64,000 nt of DNA from the NCBI RefSeq assembly GCF_024159265.1, contig NZ_JAMYWY010000001.1:6820001-6884000 (forward strand). Direction: 5' to 3'. Made by a program: the position numbers and the translations under genes. Below are positions 8,672-17,005 of the stretch, one piece after another. How positions within the stretch are numbered: the stretch's first letter is position 1; each line of letters opens with the position of its first letter. The notes below the pieces were generated by a model. It was not told the origin of the DNA. It saw only the letters and a program-made list of their open reading frames with translations, and searched no databases. Origin of the DNA: Paenibacillus sp. 1781tsa1. Lineage in GTDB: Bacteria; Bacillota; Bacilli; Paenibacillales; Paenibacillaceae.

Positions 8672-8807
8672 TTACTTTCCTCCGATCATACTTACGAATA
8701 ACTCTCGATCGAAAGCGAAGGGTCGCAATCGTTAACCAAATCGTAAATACCGCAAATATACAACTGACGGCGATACAGATCGGGATGAACCAGGACATAT
8801 AGTCCAC
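8664..8807 (-). CDS. Small single-helix membrane protein of the exopolysaccharide operon
   Basis: A 47-residue peptide starting at GTG 8807, 9 nt after GGAG in AAGGAGAG. It has one strongly hydrophobic segment (WFIPICIAVSCIFAVFTIWL) and a basic tail RFRSRVIRKYDRRK, so one transmembrane helix with a cytoplasmic C-terminus is expected. It lies between the degenerate GGDEF gene and the glycosyltransferase gene and overlaps the latter. Position and size recall small accessory subunits of synthases such as IcaD or PgaD, but there is no sequence basis to call it that. An ATG three codons downstream is an alternative start. Confidence 0.7.
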   Translation of the reverse strand: MDYMSWFIPICIAVSCIFAVFTIWLTIATLRFRSRVIRKYDRRKVSG

Positions 8808-8826
8808 TGTGCATCTCTCCTTCCCG

Positions 8827-9702
8827 TTATATATATTCTCCGATGAGATCCGTCTCTGTGTTTCGTTCAAGGGCTGCAATAACTGCGTCTATGTCCTCGT
8901 ACTTGCTGAATTGCTCCTTCTGAAATACCAGAGCACCGGAGCGTATCACCGTCTGTAACTCATTTCCCTTTTTATCGATCACGTGAAGATCCGTGATGGC
9001 TTTTTTGATCCGCTGTGTCAGAAGTGGAAGGTATTCCACATTCACCAGAGGACATAAGATGACAAATCGCCCACGATCCACGAAGAATTTATAATCCTCA
9101 TACCGAATCTGCTTCTGGATCGTACCTGAGATTTCAAGCAGGAACTGTGCATACCGGGTAGAACCAAGAGATTCCATCACGAGTGGCAAGAATTCAATCT
9201 TGAACATGGCTATACTGAATCCATATTTTTCGGAGTACCGACGCGCAAGGTTACTATGTTTGATTAACGTATCTGCCAGAGCTCCTTTATTCCCAAGCGA
9301 GGTATCCAGATCGATTTCCGGGTTACGATCCTGCATATCCTGAAGGCGTTCCACTACACGTGCACTACGTAGCAGGCTTGCCTTGATGAACGCAGCCACA
9401 GCAACGTTGGCCGGGATGAGCAACCACCAGGAGAATACAAGCACATTCGCATCAGCGTAAGTAACAAGCCACACAAAATAAGAGACTAGATATACAAATC
9501 CCGTTACGACGGATACGCCAACAGGCAGCAAAAGACCAAAAACCAATGCACCCAGTGACACGATACTAAAAATCATATCCCCTGTAGTGTAACTCTGATC
9601 CATGTACACTTTAAGATAAATAAACAGTTGCTGCATGAGAGCGAGTCCAATTAAAAGGGCATATCCCCATGCAATACGGCGGGTAGGTGCTTTATTCTTC
9701 AT
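8827..9702 (-). CDS. Degenerate GGDEF c-di-GMP receptor with four membrane helices (YdaK/PssE-like)
   Basis: Membrane protein of 291 aa: four hydrophobic segments (about 13-30, 42-60, 62-82, 86-107) and a C-terminal GGDEF-fold domain (about 130-280). The catalytic GGDEF motif is replaced by DRGRF at 209-213, so cyclase activity should be absent. The inhibitory-site motif RxxD is intact as RYED at 200-203, exactly five residues before the degenerate motif, the spacing of PleD. This is the pattern of c-di-GMP receptors such as B. subtilis YdaK and Listeria PssE, which activate exopolysaccharide synthesis. The ATG at 9702 follows AGAAGGAACT. Gene order (hydrolase, this gene, small membrane gene, GT2) supports that role; binding is inferred. 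Confidence 0.88.
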   Translation of the reverse strand: MKNKAPTRRIAWGYALLIGLALMQQLFIYLKVYMDQSYTTGDMIFSIVSLGALVFGLLLPVGVSVVTGFVYLVSYFVWLVTYADANVLVFSWWLLIPANVAVAAFIKASLLRSARVVERLQDMQDRNPEIDLDTSLGNKGALADTLIKHSNLARRYSEKYGFSIAMFKIEFLPLVMESLGSTRYAQFLLEISGTIQKQIRYEDYKFFVDRGRFVILCPLVNVEYLPLLTQRIKKAITDLHVIDKKGNELQTVIRSGALVFQKEQFSKYEDIDAVIAALERNTETDLIGEYI

Positions 9703-9830
9703 AGTTCCTTCTTTCCGTTGAATTTTTAGGACTCTTGTACAACCTCACTTCTTTTATATTGCAACAATTTATGACATCATTAGACAAAGCTATGCTAACA
9801 CATTGAAGAATTCATTAAATGACAAAATCA

Positions 9831-10943
9831 TTACTTTTTAATATTTTTCTGTAAATTAATTTCTCCCAACAAAGGAAAAAGATTATCAAACAGATGTGTG
9901 TTACCGTCAAATACATATCCACCTGGATAACGAGAGTCCTGACCACGCAACGTAATCATATGGTTATACAGCTGTTTGGCCCATTTTGGATCACCTGAAC
10001 GTACAGCTAATAAAATGGCGAGGCCATACACCGATGAAGATTCATAAGAGACGGCAGGTGTGCGTGATTTACGCTTATACTGTCCGGGCAGCTGATGCCG
10101 GGTGTTGAACTCCTTTTTCAAAAAAGAAATGAGCTTGTCCGGTTTGCGGTCGGTCACCGTTAGATGATTCGCTACGATCAACTGGTCGATCAGATTTACC
10201 GTATCATCATACGTATATTCTTTACGAACCGCATCGAAGGTCTTTGGGTAAAATACTCCATCGTCAGGCATCTTCTTCAGCAAAGCTTCGTATTTCGCGT
10301 AGGTTCCGGGTTCCACCATTTGATGTTTTTCCATCGCTTGAAGAGACGGAAGATCTACATAGACCAGACTTAATGTATTCGTTGAATGTCCACCCGCAAA
10401 ATCGTGAAAATCTACCAGATATCCTTTCTGCCGAGTTGACTGTGTTAAGGCACGGGAAATAGCTGCTGCGGTCGTAAGCTTCGCCTCTCTCCCTTGCTCC
10501 CACTGATCTGCTGCCTGCAATAAGGCACCTATGATACGAAGATCGTCGCCAAGTGCATTGGTCGTTACATGGGATTCACCCTTGGCATCCAGCTTCCAGG
10601 CTATATAAGGGTCTGGCGGCGTTAGAAAATAGGTCGTCAATTGCTCGTAGCTCTGCTCAAACAAAGCCTGATTATCACTCGCTATGGCATACTGCATCCA
10701 CAGACCGAGCGACTCCGACAGCGCCTCTCTACCCGCAACAATATCTGCTTCCTCCGAAGCTGAATCCTGTAAATAGGTGGCCAGCGTTCCGTTCGGGTTG
10801 GTCATATTAATCTCGATAAAAGATACTGTTGGAGATTCTTCGTCCATCAGGAACCGCTCCTTTATCAACAACACGCTGGCCGCTGTAATACTGATCAGCA
10901 GTAGAATCAGCCACGTTCGTTTTTTTCGAAATATGATCTTCAC
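9831..10943 (-). CDS. Membrane-anchored GH8-like glycoside hydrolase of the exopolysaccharide operon (YdaJ/PssZ-like)
   Basis: Extracytoplasmic glycosidase-like protein, 370 aa. The N-terminus VKIIFRKKRTWLILLLISIT is a classic signal anchor. The (alpha/alpha)6 GH8 pattern is visible: the probable acid Glu77 in REALSESLGLW, an Asp pair 133-134 in TNALGDDLRI, and a C-terminal ESSSVYGLAILLAV segment. The chosen start is GTG 10943 with GGAGG 6 nt upstream; an in-frame ATG at 11021 overlaps the marR stop (TAATG) but would add 26 residues of non-signal sequence with no ribosome site. GH8 enzymes of such operons (Listeria PssZ) cut the polymer the operon makes; that role here is inferred. Confidence 0.8.
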   Translation of the reverse strand: MKIIFRKKRTWLILLLISITAASVLLIKERFLMDEESPTVSFIEINMTNPNGTLATYLQDSASEEADIVAGREALSESLGLWMQYAIASDNQALFEQSYEQLTTYFLTPPDPYIAWKLDAKGESHVTTNALGDDLRIIGALLQAADQWEQGREAKLTTAAAISRALTQSTRQKGYLVDFHDFAGGHSTNTLSLVYVDLPSLQAMEKHQMVEPGTYAKYEALLKKMPDDGVFYPKTFDAVRKEYTYDDTVNLIDQLIVANHLTVTDRKPDKLISFLKKEFNTRHQLPGQYKRKSRTPAVSYESSSVYGLAILLAVRSGDPKWAKQLYNHMITLRGQDSRYPGGYVFDGNTHLFDNLFPLLGEINLQKNIKK

Positions 10944-11020
10944 GCCATTCCTCCCGAATATATAAGACTGTGAACTCCTAAATTTCCTGGTCAGTGACTG
11001 AGGCACATCGAGAGTTCGCA

Positions 11021-11500
11021 TTATTCAAGGTTATCCATATAAGGCCGTCGTCCACCCTTTTTGACAAATTTCCAGTCCACTTCAATGTTATGACGCATCC
11101 GTCTGAGAAGATGAATGGCTGTCTCGATCTCTTCCTCGGTCAGACCATCCAGAGTCACCTGATCCGAATGCACGCCCTCTTTACGAATGAATTCCCATGC
11201 TTCAAGCCCAGCTTCGGTGGGATATAATACCTTATTCTTCTTATTACCCAATGCTGGCTGTTTAATAATGAATCCATCCGATTCAAGTTTGCTAATGGCT
11301 CTGGCCGCCGTCGTGCGATCCACTTTGATTAGTTCAGCAAGCTGATTCGGAATAATACCTGGATTCTCACAGATTCGATACAGATAGAGATATTGTCCAC
11401 GGGACAGGTTCAGATGCTGAAACTCGACATTACTGATGGAATCCAGACAACGAGCAATCATGCCAATTTCGCGCAGCACTTCTTTTTTTTCGGTCAACAC
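11021..11500 (-). CDS. MarR-family regulator heading the exopolysaccharide operon
   Basis: Winged-helix regulator, 159 aa from GTG 11500 (AGGGG 7 nt upstream). An open frame extends 40 codons further, but that stretch contains the promoter and operator. The MarR core is clear: LSRGQYLYLYRICENPG, then the recognition region LIKVDRTTAARAISKLESDG (about residues 64-83), the wing KKNKVLYPTEAG and a C-terminal dimer helix. No redox cysteine pair is evident. Its stop overlaps an ATG and the hydrolase gene follows, so regulator and exopolysaccharide genes are likely cotranscribed. An inverted repeat just after the -10 box suggests autorepression. Confidence 0.85.
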   Translation of the reverse strand: MLTEKKEVLREIGMIARCLDSISNVEFQHLNLSRGQYLYLYRICENPGIIPNQLAELIKVDRTTAARAISKLESDGFIIKQPALGNKKNKVLYPTEAGLEAWEFIRKEGVHSDQVTLDGLTEEEIETAIHLLRRMRHNIEVDWKFVKKGGRRPYMDNLE

Positions 11501-11518
11501 ATTCACGCCCCTATAAAA

Positions 11519-11571
11519 TTGTTGCATTCGCAACATAATTGATGGTATAACTACAGTTGAATTGGTTTCAA
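11519..11571 (-). promoter_or_regulatory. Promoter with MarR-type operator before the exopolysaccharide operon
   Basis: On the minus strand TTGAAA (11566-11571) and TATACC (11544-11549) are 16 bp apart. The inverted repeat TGTTGC-ATTC-GCAACA (11519-11534) begins about 10 bp past the -10 box, ahead of the AGGGG ribosome site, where a bound MarR dimer would block transcription. Assignment of the operator to the adjacent marR gene is inference. Confidence 0.5.
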
Positions 11572-11685
11572 TTTTAAACATATAGCTCAAACGGTATACA
11601 TGGAACGAAAATCGTTCCAACTTCCTGTTATGTACCAGTTTATCACGTCAGGATTACATTACGATCACCCAAAGGAGAAACATTC

Positions 11686-12126
11686 ATGAATACAACGATT
11701 GTTGAAGTTAATAATCAGGAATTGCTTGATGCCTGCTTCGCCATCCGCACCGCTATTTTCGTCGAAGAACAAGGCGTACCCGCAACGGATGAATTCGACG
11801 CTTATGATACATTAGACGCGGAGGCGCGCCACATTCTGCTCTACGTAGACGGTGTTCCTGCCGCTTCTTCCAGACTGCGCATTGTGGAACAGGTCGCCAA
11901 ATTGGAACGGATCTGTGTCATGCTCGATTACCGTAAACACGGTCTGGGCCGTGTGCTGATCGACAAGCTGGAGCAGATGGCTATTGCCGAAGGACTGGAG
12001 AAAGCCAAACTGCACGCGCAGGTACAAGCTTCCGGGTTCTACGAACGTCTCGGATATGCACCCGCGTCGGACGTATTTATGGAAGACGGCATTCCCCATC
12101 TGCTGATGACCAAAAAACTGAAATAA
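11686..12126 (+). CDS. GNAT N-acetyltransferase, YjcF-like
   Basis: Acetyl-CoA-dependent acetyltransferase of 146 aa. The N-terminal FAIRTAIFVEEQGVP is the hallmark of the YjcF/ElaA-like group, motif A (pyrophosphate loop) is RKHGLGRVLIDKLEQ near residues 85-99, and ASGFYERLGYAPAS near 113-126 is motif B. Acceptor unknown. The ATG follows AAAGGAGAAACATTC. Single gene, divergent from the marR operon, closed by the terminator at 12137-12181. Confidence 0.85.
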   Translation: MNTTIVEVNNQELLDACFAIRTAIFVEEQGVPATDEFDAYDTLDAEARHILLYVDGVPAASSRLRIVEQVAKLERICVMLDYRKHGLGRVLIDKLEQMAIAEGLEKAKLHAQVQASGFYERLGYAPASDVFMEDGIPHLLMTKKLK

Positions 12127-12136
12127 TAACATCCCA

Positions 12137-12181
12137 AAAACGCCTCCGTTATCACTTCTCAGTGATGTACAGAGGCGTTTT
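12137..12181 (+). terminator. Intrinsic terminator after the GNAT gene
   Basis: Arms AAAACGCCTC and GAGGCGTTTT with an inner ATCACTTCTCAGTGAT hairpin. Both ends carry A/T runs, so it may also protect the converging RlmN-family gene. Confidence 0.85.
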
Positions 12182-12290
12182 GTATTCAGGCGACACATTC
12201 ATTCGTGACCCGACAACGATATATGGTAAGTGCAGACTCTGATTATAACAACCAGGTATCCTAACTTAATTGCCAACTCCGCATGGTTTG

Positions 12291-13385
12291 TTATCCCAGT
12301 GCCAGACGATCTGGTTGGGATTCGGCAGTGTTGTTCTTCATTTGTTTACTGCGCAACTGTCCGCAAGCAGCATCGATATCGGTACCATGTTCCATACGTA
12401 CAGTAGAGTTGATGTTGTTCTTTTTGAGTGTATCATAGAAGCCCAGAATCGATTCTTCTGTACTCCGCTGATACTGACTGTGCTCATCCACCGGGTTGTA
12501 TGGAATCAGATTCACACTGACCATACTTCTGCGACTGGACAACAGTTCAGCAAGCTCCGCGGCATGCTCACGTTGATCGTTAACATCACGCAGGAGGATA
12601 TACTCGAACATGATACGTTTGTTCGTCGTAGCCAGATAATAATCGACTGCATCCATCAATTGCTCAATCGGGAAGGCCCGGTTGATCTTCATGATGTGTG
12701 TACGCAGTTCATTATTAGGCGCATGCAGTGAGATCGCCAGATTGACCTGGAGACTGCTGTCTGCAAATTCCTTAATTTTGTCCGGAAGACCACTCGTGGA
12801 CACCGTTATCCGTTTGGCGGCAAGTGCCAGTCCCTTGCGATCCTTGATGACTTCGATGAAATTACTCATGTGCTGGAAGTTGTCGAATGGCTCGCCAATG
12901 CCCATTACCACCACGTTGGTTACCCGCTCGTCTTGTCCCGCTGCATCCAGATGTCGCTGCACATGCATAATCTGTTCCACAATCTCTCCAGCCGTCAAGT
13001 CACGGCTCTTCTTGATCAGACCGCTCGCACAGAAGCTACAGCCAATATTACAGCCGACTTGTGTGGTCACACAGACAGTCAGTCCGTATTTTTGCCGCAT
13101 CAATACCGTCTCAATCAGGTTGCCGTCCTGCATCCGAAGCAGAAATTTCACGGTACCATCTGCCGATTCCTGCTTCACATGTTCGCTCAGCGAGTTCATG
13201 GTGAAATGCTCGGAAAGTACATCCAGACATTCTTGACGGACATCGGTCATTGCCGGAAAATCGTGTACACGCTCCTGATATAACCATTCCCAGATCCGGG
13301 ATGCACGGGATTTTTTCTGCCCATGCTCCGGCAGCCAGGAACGTAATTGCTCTAATGTTAATCCATATATGGATGATTTGTTCAT
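12291..13385 (-). CDS. RlmN-family radical SAM rRNA/tRNA methyltransferase (probable paralogue)
   Basis: Dual-specificity A2503-C2 methyltransferase type, 364 aa. The radical-SAM cluster cysteines are C112, C116 and C119 (GCNIGCSFC). The two mechanistic cysteines are also present: C105 in VCVTTQ and C341 in [16 protein letters not shown] and [10 protein letters not shown] are family motifs and fit RlmN better than Cfr. The ATG at 13385 follows AGAGGATTATACA; a longer frame from 13502 lacks a ribosome site. B. subtilis rlmN lies in the prpC-prkC cell-wall/translation region, which is not here. This isolated copy beside a GNAT gene and a transporter may therefore be a second paralogue; whether it methylates C2 or C8 cannot be decided by eye. 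Confidence 0.85.
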   Translation of the reverse strand: MNKSSIYGLTLEQLRSWLPEHGQKKSRASRIWEWLYQERVHDFPAMTDVRQECLDVLSEHFTMNSLSEHVKQESADGTVKFLLRMQDGNLIETVLMRQKYGLTVCVTTQVGCNIGCSFCASGLIKKSRDLTAGEIVEQIMHVQRHLDAAGQDERVTNVVVMGIGEPFDNFQHMSNFIEVIKDRKGLALAAKRITVSTSGLPDKIKEFADSSLQVNLAISLHAPNNELRTHIMKINRAFPIEQLMDAVDYYLATTNKRIMFEYILLRDVNDQREHAAELAELLSSRRSMVSVNLIPYNPVDEHSQYQRSTEESILGFYDTLKKNNINSTVRMEHGTDIDAACGQLRSKQMKNNTAESQPDRLALG

Positions 13386-13564
13386 TGTATAATCCTCTTT
13401 TCGCAAAAAAGCATATGGCTTATCGGTCCTACCCAAAAAACCTCTACTCCGTATTGTCCCAAAATTGACGAGGGAAAACAAGGGCTTTTGCATTTCTTCC
13501 AAGAGGTTTTATCCATGGTAAATCTGCACAACAGACCAACTTTAACCCTATCGGGCCTTCACAT

Positions 13565-14920
13565 TTAGAAGTGAATGATACCAGATGTGTGCAGTAGAAC
13601 CAGCAGAACCAGGATCGGAGCCACGTAACGCAGCATGAACAGCCACACACGGAACCATCCGGAACGCAGACCGGAAGCTTCAGCAGCCGTTTTCCAGAAG
13701 TATCCCGCAAAAATCGTCACAAGCAGTCCACCTACAGGCAGCAGGATGTTGGATGCTACAAAGTCCATCCAGTCGAACACACTCTTCGATCCAATCGTCC
13801 ATTCAGGCAGCAAGCCGAGCGATAATACCGAAGGAAGCCCCACGATAAAGACCGCTAGCGAGATAACCCATACCGCACGACTCCGGCTCCATGACAGACG
13901 TTCCATGAAGTATTTCACCGGGACTTCCAGCAAGGACACGGCTGACGTCAAAGCCGCAATAGCGAGCAGGATGAAGAACAATCCGCCAAACAGGAATCCA
14001 AGCGGCATAGCTGAGAAGGCTGCCGGAAGAGCCACAAAGATCAGTGACGGGCCTTGGTCCGGTGCAATACCGAATGAGAATGTCGTCGGGAAGATGATCA
14101 GACCAGCAATGAATGCATAGATCAGGTCACCCGCGCCAACAGCGACGGTCGCCGCACCGAGAGATTGATTTTTATCCACATACGAACCGTAAGTCACCAG
14201 TATACCCATCCCGAGTGACAGGGAGAAGAAGGCATGTCCAAGCGCCACCAGTGCAGATTCAGTTGTCAGTTGCGAGAAATCCGGATTCAGGAAGAAGGAA
14301 ACCCCAGCTCCTGCACCCGGCAACGTAACAGCACGAATCATCAGGATAATAAGCAAAACCAACATTGCCGGAATCAGTACCTTGTTGAACTTCTCGATTC
14401 CGTTCGATACCCCTTTGGCAACAATCCAGCCTGTAATCAGCACCGAAACCAGTTGCCACACGATTGGCAAATACCCGCCTACAAAGGAGCCGAATTGTCC
14501 AGCATAATCCGGATTGTCAAACAACGTACCGCTGAAAGACGTAATTGCATATTGCAATGTCCAGCCCGCGATAATGACATAAAAAGACAGGATGATAAAT
14601 GGCGTTAATACTTGCAGCAATCCGGCTGCGAGCCAACCCTTATGCCCACCTGCTTTGATAAAAGCAGTAGCTGCACTACCTCTGCCGCTGCGACCAATCG
14701 CAAGTTCAGCCAGGAGCACTGGAAGACCGATGAGTAACAAACAGACGATGAAGAGCAGGAAAAACGCTGCTCCTCCGTTCTCACCCGTAATGTACGGGAA
14801 TTTCCACATGTTGCCCAGACCAACCGAACTACCAATGGCTGCAAGGATAAATCCAGCTTGGGAGAAGCGTTCTCCTTTGCCAGCGTTGTCTTGATTTAGA
14901 TTAGGCTTACTAAAATTCAT
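13565..14920 (-). CDS. Neurotransmitter:sodium symporter (NSS) family transporter
   Basis: Na+-coupled amino-acid-type transporter of the LeuT fold, 451 aa, like B. subtilis YhdH/YocR. TM1 carries the unwound sodium/substrate motif AAIGSSVGLGNMWKFPY near residues 27-43, followed by ENGGAAFFLLF and PVLLAELAIGR. About eleven to twelve helices are visible, ending in LVLLVLLHTSGIIHF. The ATG follows GGAGTAGATACG. Upstream there are three direct copies of TCGAAAT. Substrate unknown; amino acid uptake is likely from the family. Confidence 0.88.
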   Translation of the reverse strand: MNFSKPNLNQDNAGKGERFSQAGFILAAIGSSVGLGNMWKFPYITGENGGAAFFLLFIVCLLLIGLPVLLAELAIGRSGRGSAATAFIKAGGHKGWLAAGLLQVLTPFIILSFYVIIAGWTLQYAITSFSGTLFDNPDYAGQFGSFVGGYLPIVWQLVSVLITGWIVAKGVSNGIEKFNKVLIPAMLVLLIILMIRAVTLPGAGAGVSFFLNPDFSQLTTESALVALGHAFFSLSLGMGILVTYGSYVDKNQSLGAATVAVGAGDLIYAFIAGLIIFPTTFSFGIAPDQGPSLIFVALPAAFSAMPLGFLFGGLFFILLAIAALTSAVSLLEVPVKYFMERLSWSRSRAVWVISLAVFIVGLPSVLSLGLLPEWTIGSKSVFDWMDFVASNILLPVGGLLVTIFAGYFWKTAAEASGLRSGWFRVWLFMLRYVAPILVLLVLLHTSGIIHF

Positions 14921-14983
14921 CGTATCTACTCCATCACTTTAAAGTTTTCCCGTAATTATATACTACTCGCCTTGTCAGGTCAT

Positions 14984-15007
14984 TCGAAATTCGAAATTTG
15001 TCGAAAT
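14984..15007. promoter_or_regulatory. Triple TCGAAAT direct repeat upstream of the NSS transporter
   Basis: TCGAAAT occurs at 14984-14990, 14991-14997 and 15001-15007. The cluster begins about 64 bp before the transporter start and directly upstream of a TATAAT box on the minus strand (GTATATAATTACG). It could be an activator site; no regulator is suggested by neighbours. Confidence 0.35.
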
Positions 15008-15149
15008 GTTATTTTTTTACATATAAAAACACTCGGAAATCTTCATCTCCTAAGTTCCCTAAACACAGTATGTGATAAATTCCGTTAGACCAACCGTATG
15101 GAGTTTCAACAACAGCCATATCTCCAACCTATCAAAGCACAATAGAACC

Positions 15150-15201
15150 AAAAAGAGGTGTCCCCTCAGCCACTTTGATGACTGCGGAACACCTCTTTTT
15201 T
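15150..15201. terminator. Intrinsic terminator after greA
   Basis: Arms AAAAAGAGGTGT and ACACCTCTTTTT enclose an imperfect loop (CAGCCACTTTGATGACTG). On the minus strand it sits 5 bp past the greA stop and ends in a long T run. Confidence 0.88.
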
Positions 15202-15205
15202 AAAA

Positions 15206-15682
15206 TTAAACTTTAATTTGAAGTAACTCGTACTTGATAACACCCATCGGAGCATTGACATGAATGACGCTGCCCACTTCTTTGCCCATCAGTTCTTTGC
15301 CCAGTGGACTCTCATAGGAAATTTTATTATCTGCTACATCGGCCTCAGCAGGACCAACCAATTTATATTCAATCTTCTCAGCGAATTCGATATCATTGAG
15401 CAATACAGTGGAACCTACACCCACTTTGGTAGCATCCATGTTCTCGGACGTGATAACTTTGGCGTTTTTCAGCATCTTTTCCACGATCAGAATCCGGGTC
15501 TCCATAAAGGCCTGATCATCTTTGGCTGAATGATACTCACTATTTTCCTTCAGGTCACCGTAACTGATTGCGAGTTTCAGACGCTCAGCCAGTTCCTTAC
15601 GCTTCACTGTCTTCAATTCCCTCAGTTCGTCCTCCAGCTTTTCCAAGCCTTCCTGTGTCAAAATCACTTCTTCATTAGCCAT
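15206..15682 (-). CDS. greA: Transcription elongation factor GreA
   Basis: Transcript-cleavage factor that rescues backtracked RNA polymerase, 158 aa, the standard length. The N-terminal coiled coil spans about residues 8-75. The signature around LKENSEYHSAKDDQAFMETR (about 45-64) includes the acidic tip residues needed to position Mg2+ in the secondary channel. The C-terminal FKBP-like domain contains VGPAEAD and SPLGKELMGKEVG. The ATG follows GGAGATGGAAAA. Single gene with its own terminator. Confidence 0.97.
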   Translation of the reverse strand: MANEEVILTQEGLEKLEDELRELKTVKRKELAERLKLAISYGDLKENSEYHSAKDDQAFMETRILIVEKMLKNAKVITSENMDATKVGVGSTVLLNDIEFAEKIEYKLVGPAEADVADNKISYESPLGKELMGKEVGSVIHVNAPMGVIKYELLQIKV

Positions 15683-15841
15683 TTTTCCATCTCCTAATCC
15701 TGCTATCTATCTATATTCTAACCTATATCCACTCCAAAGGGTTAGCATACCCGAGAAAAAGAAATAGCTCATCCATATATTGTATTTCACTACCATCAAA
15801 ACCATGATTATCTCATGAGATGATTTTCAGGGCTATCTCTA

Positions 15842-15863
15842 CTAATTGTACCGTTACAATTAG
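15842..15863. promoter_or_regulatory. Operator-like inverted repeat upstream of the arylamine acetyltransferase
   Basis: CTAATTGTA and TACAATTAG form perfect 9-bp arms around CCGT, in the 288-bp gap between greA and the NAT gene. Size and AT-rich arms fit a dimeric repressor site; no cognate regulator is adjacent. The rest of this gap shows only scattered A/T runs. Confidence 0.4.
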
Positions 15864-15970
15864 CTCAATTGATGATGTTGTTTTCACCCGTCGACTTTTA
15901 CAATGAACTCAGGGCAGCAGAAGTTTATAACCAGTGCTTGCAGCCCAATATATATCGTGAGGTGATCTGA

Positions 15971-16843
15971 ATGAACGTTACACTAAATCCATCTGAAATA
16001 CAGGCCTATCTAAAACGGATCGGCATAGATGATATAAAGAAACCTACGCTGGAATACTTAATTGAAATCCAGCGCGCACATGTGCAATATCTTTCCTGGC
16101 AAACGGTCGATATTTTTGCAGGTCGTCCTGTGGGAATCAGCCTTCAAGAGTCAATTCAGCTCATATTACTGGGACGCAGCGGCTACTGCTTTCATCTAAA
16201 TGGTGCATTTAGTGTTCTTCTCCGCTCGCTGGGTTATACGGTTGATTGGCATCGCGGTGGAGTACAGCCTCATGGGGAACAACCCCGTGTGAATTCATTC
16301 CATCTCGGTCTGTCTGTCCATCTGCCGGATGCCGACCCAACAGTTGAACGGTGGATTGTGGATGTAGGTCTGGGCGGAATGCCCTTTGAACCTCTGCCAC
16401 TTCGTTATGGAAACTATGGTTCAGCTCCGTTCACATACCAATTGATGCCATCATCTGTTGCTGCTGGGGGATGGCGGCTTGAGTACGAGCCGAATGGGCC
16501 AAGTGAAGGCGTCGACTATGCTCCCGAGGTAGTCCACGATTTGGGGGAGTTCGTTCCCAAACATGAATTCTACAGTCGGGCGGCCGAATCACCTTGGCAT
16601 AACGTATTTTTGCTTCGTCAGCGGGATGAGATCAGCAGTCATGAACTACGTGGATGTATGTTGCGAACACATGATATCGAAGGAATTCGGAAAACGGAGA
16701 TCCAGAATTATACCGAGTGGCGTAACGTATTAACTGAAATATTCCATGAGCCCTTGGTGAATTACAGCGAACTGGAATGCCACAACATGTGGGAACGAGT
16801 GCAGGCTGCGCATACGGAATGGAAACAAGCGCAAGAAACGTAA
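15971..16843 (+). CDS. Arylamine N-acetyltransferase
   Basis: Acetyl-CoA:arylamine N-acetyltransferase, a cytosolic detoxification enzyme, 290 aa. The catalytic triad is visible: C73 in RSGYCFHLNGAF, H111 in NSFHLGL and D131 in WIVDVGLGG. The N-terminal QYLSWQTVDIFAGRPV motif is also family-typical. The usual RGGYC is RSGYC here. The ATG follows GAGGTGATCTGA. A single gene on the plus strand; a phosphopantetheinyl transferase gene starts 160 bp later on the same strand. Confidence 0.92.
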   Translation: MNVTLNPSEIQAYLKRIGIDDIKKPTLEYLIEIQRAHVQYLSWQTVDIFAGRPVGISLQESIQLILLGRSGYCFHLNGAFSVLLRSLGYTVDWHRGGVQPHGEQPRVNSFHLGLSVHLPDADPTVERWIVDVGLGGMPFEPLPLRYGNYGSAPFTYQLMPSSVAAGGWRLEYEPNGPSEGVDYAPEVVHDLGEFVPKHEFYSRAAESPWHNVFLLRQRDEISSHELRGCMLRTHDIEGIRKTEIQNYTEWRNVLTEIFHEPLVNYSELECHNMWERVQAAHTEWKQAQET

Positions 16844-17005
16844 AGAAAAAATAAAGATAAAGATGCCTAACCTGAAACCTTAACTTGAAAGGAACACCGG
16901 AATTAACCTCCTTGATCAGACATCCGTATAGAGATCCATTGAGGGCCCATTCCATATAAAGGAAAGTTATTGGTTCGCGCCGAATATTTCCTCAGGTGAT
17001 AAATA

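Noticed and set aside
13385-13502. N-terminal extension of the RlmN-family protein
   Set aside because: No ribosome site, and B. subtilis RlmN begins at the equivalent of the ATG at 13385.
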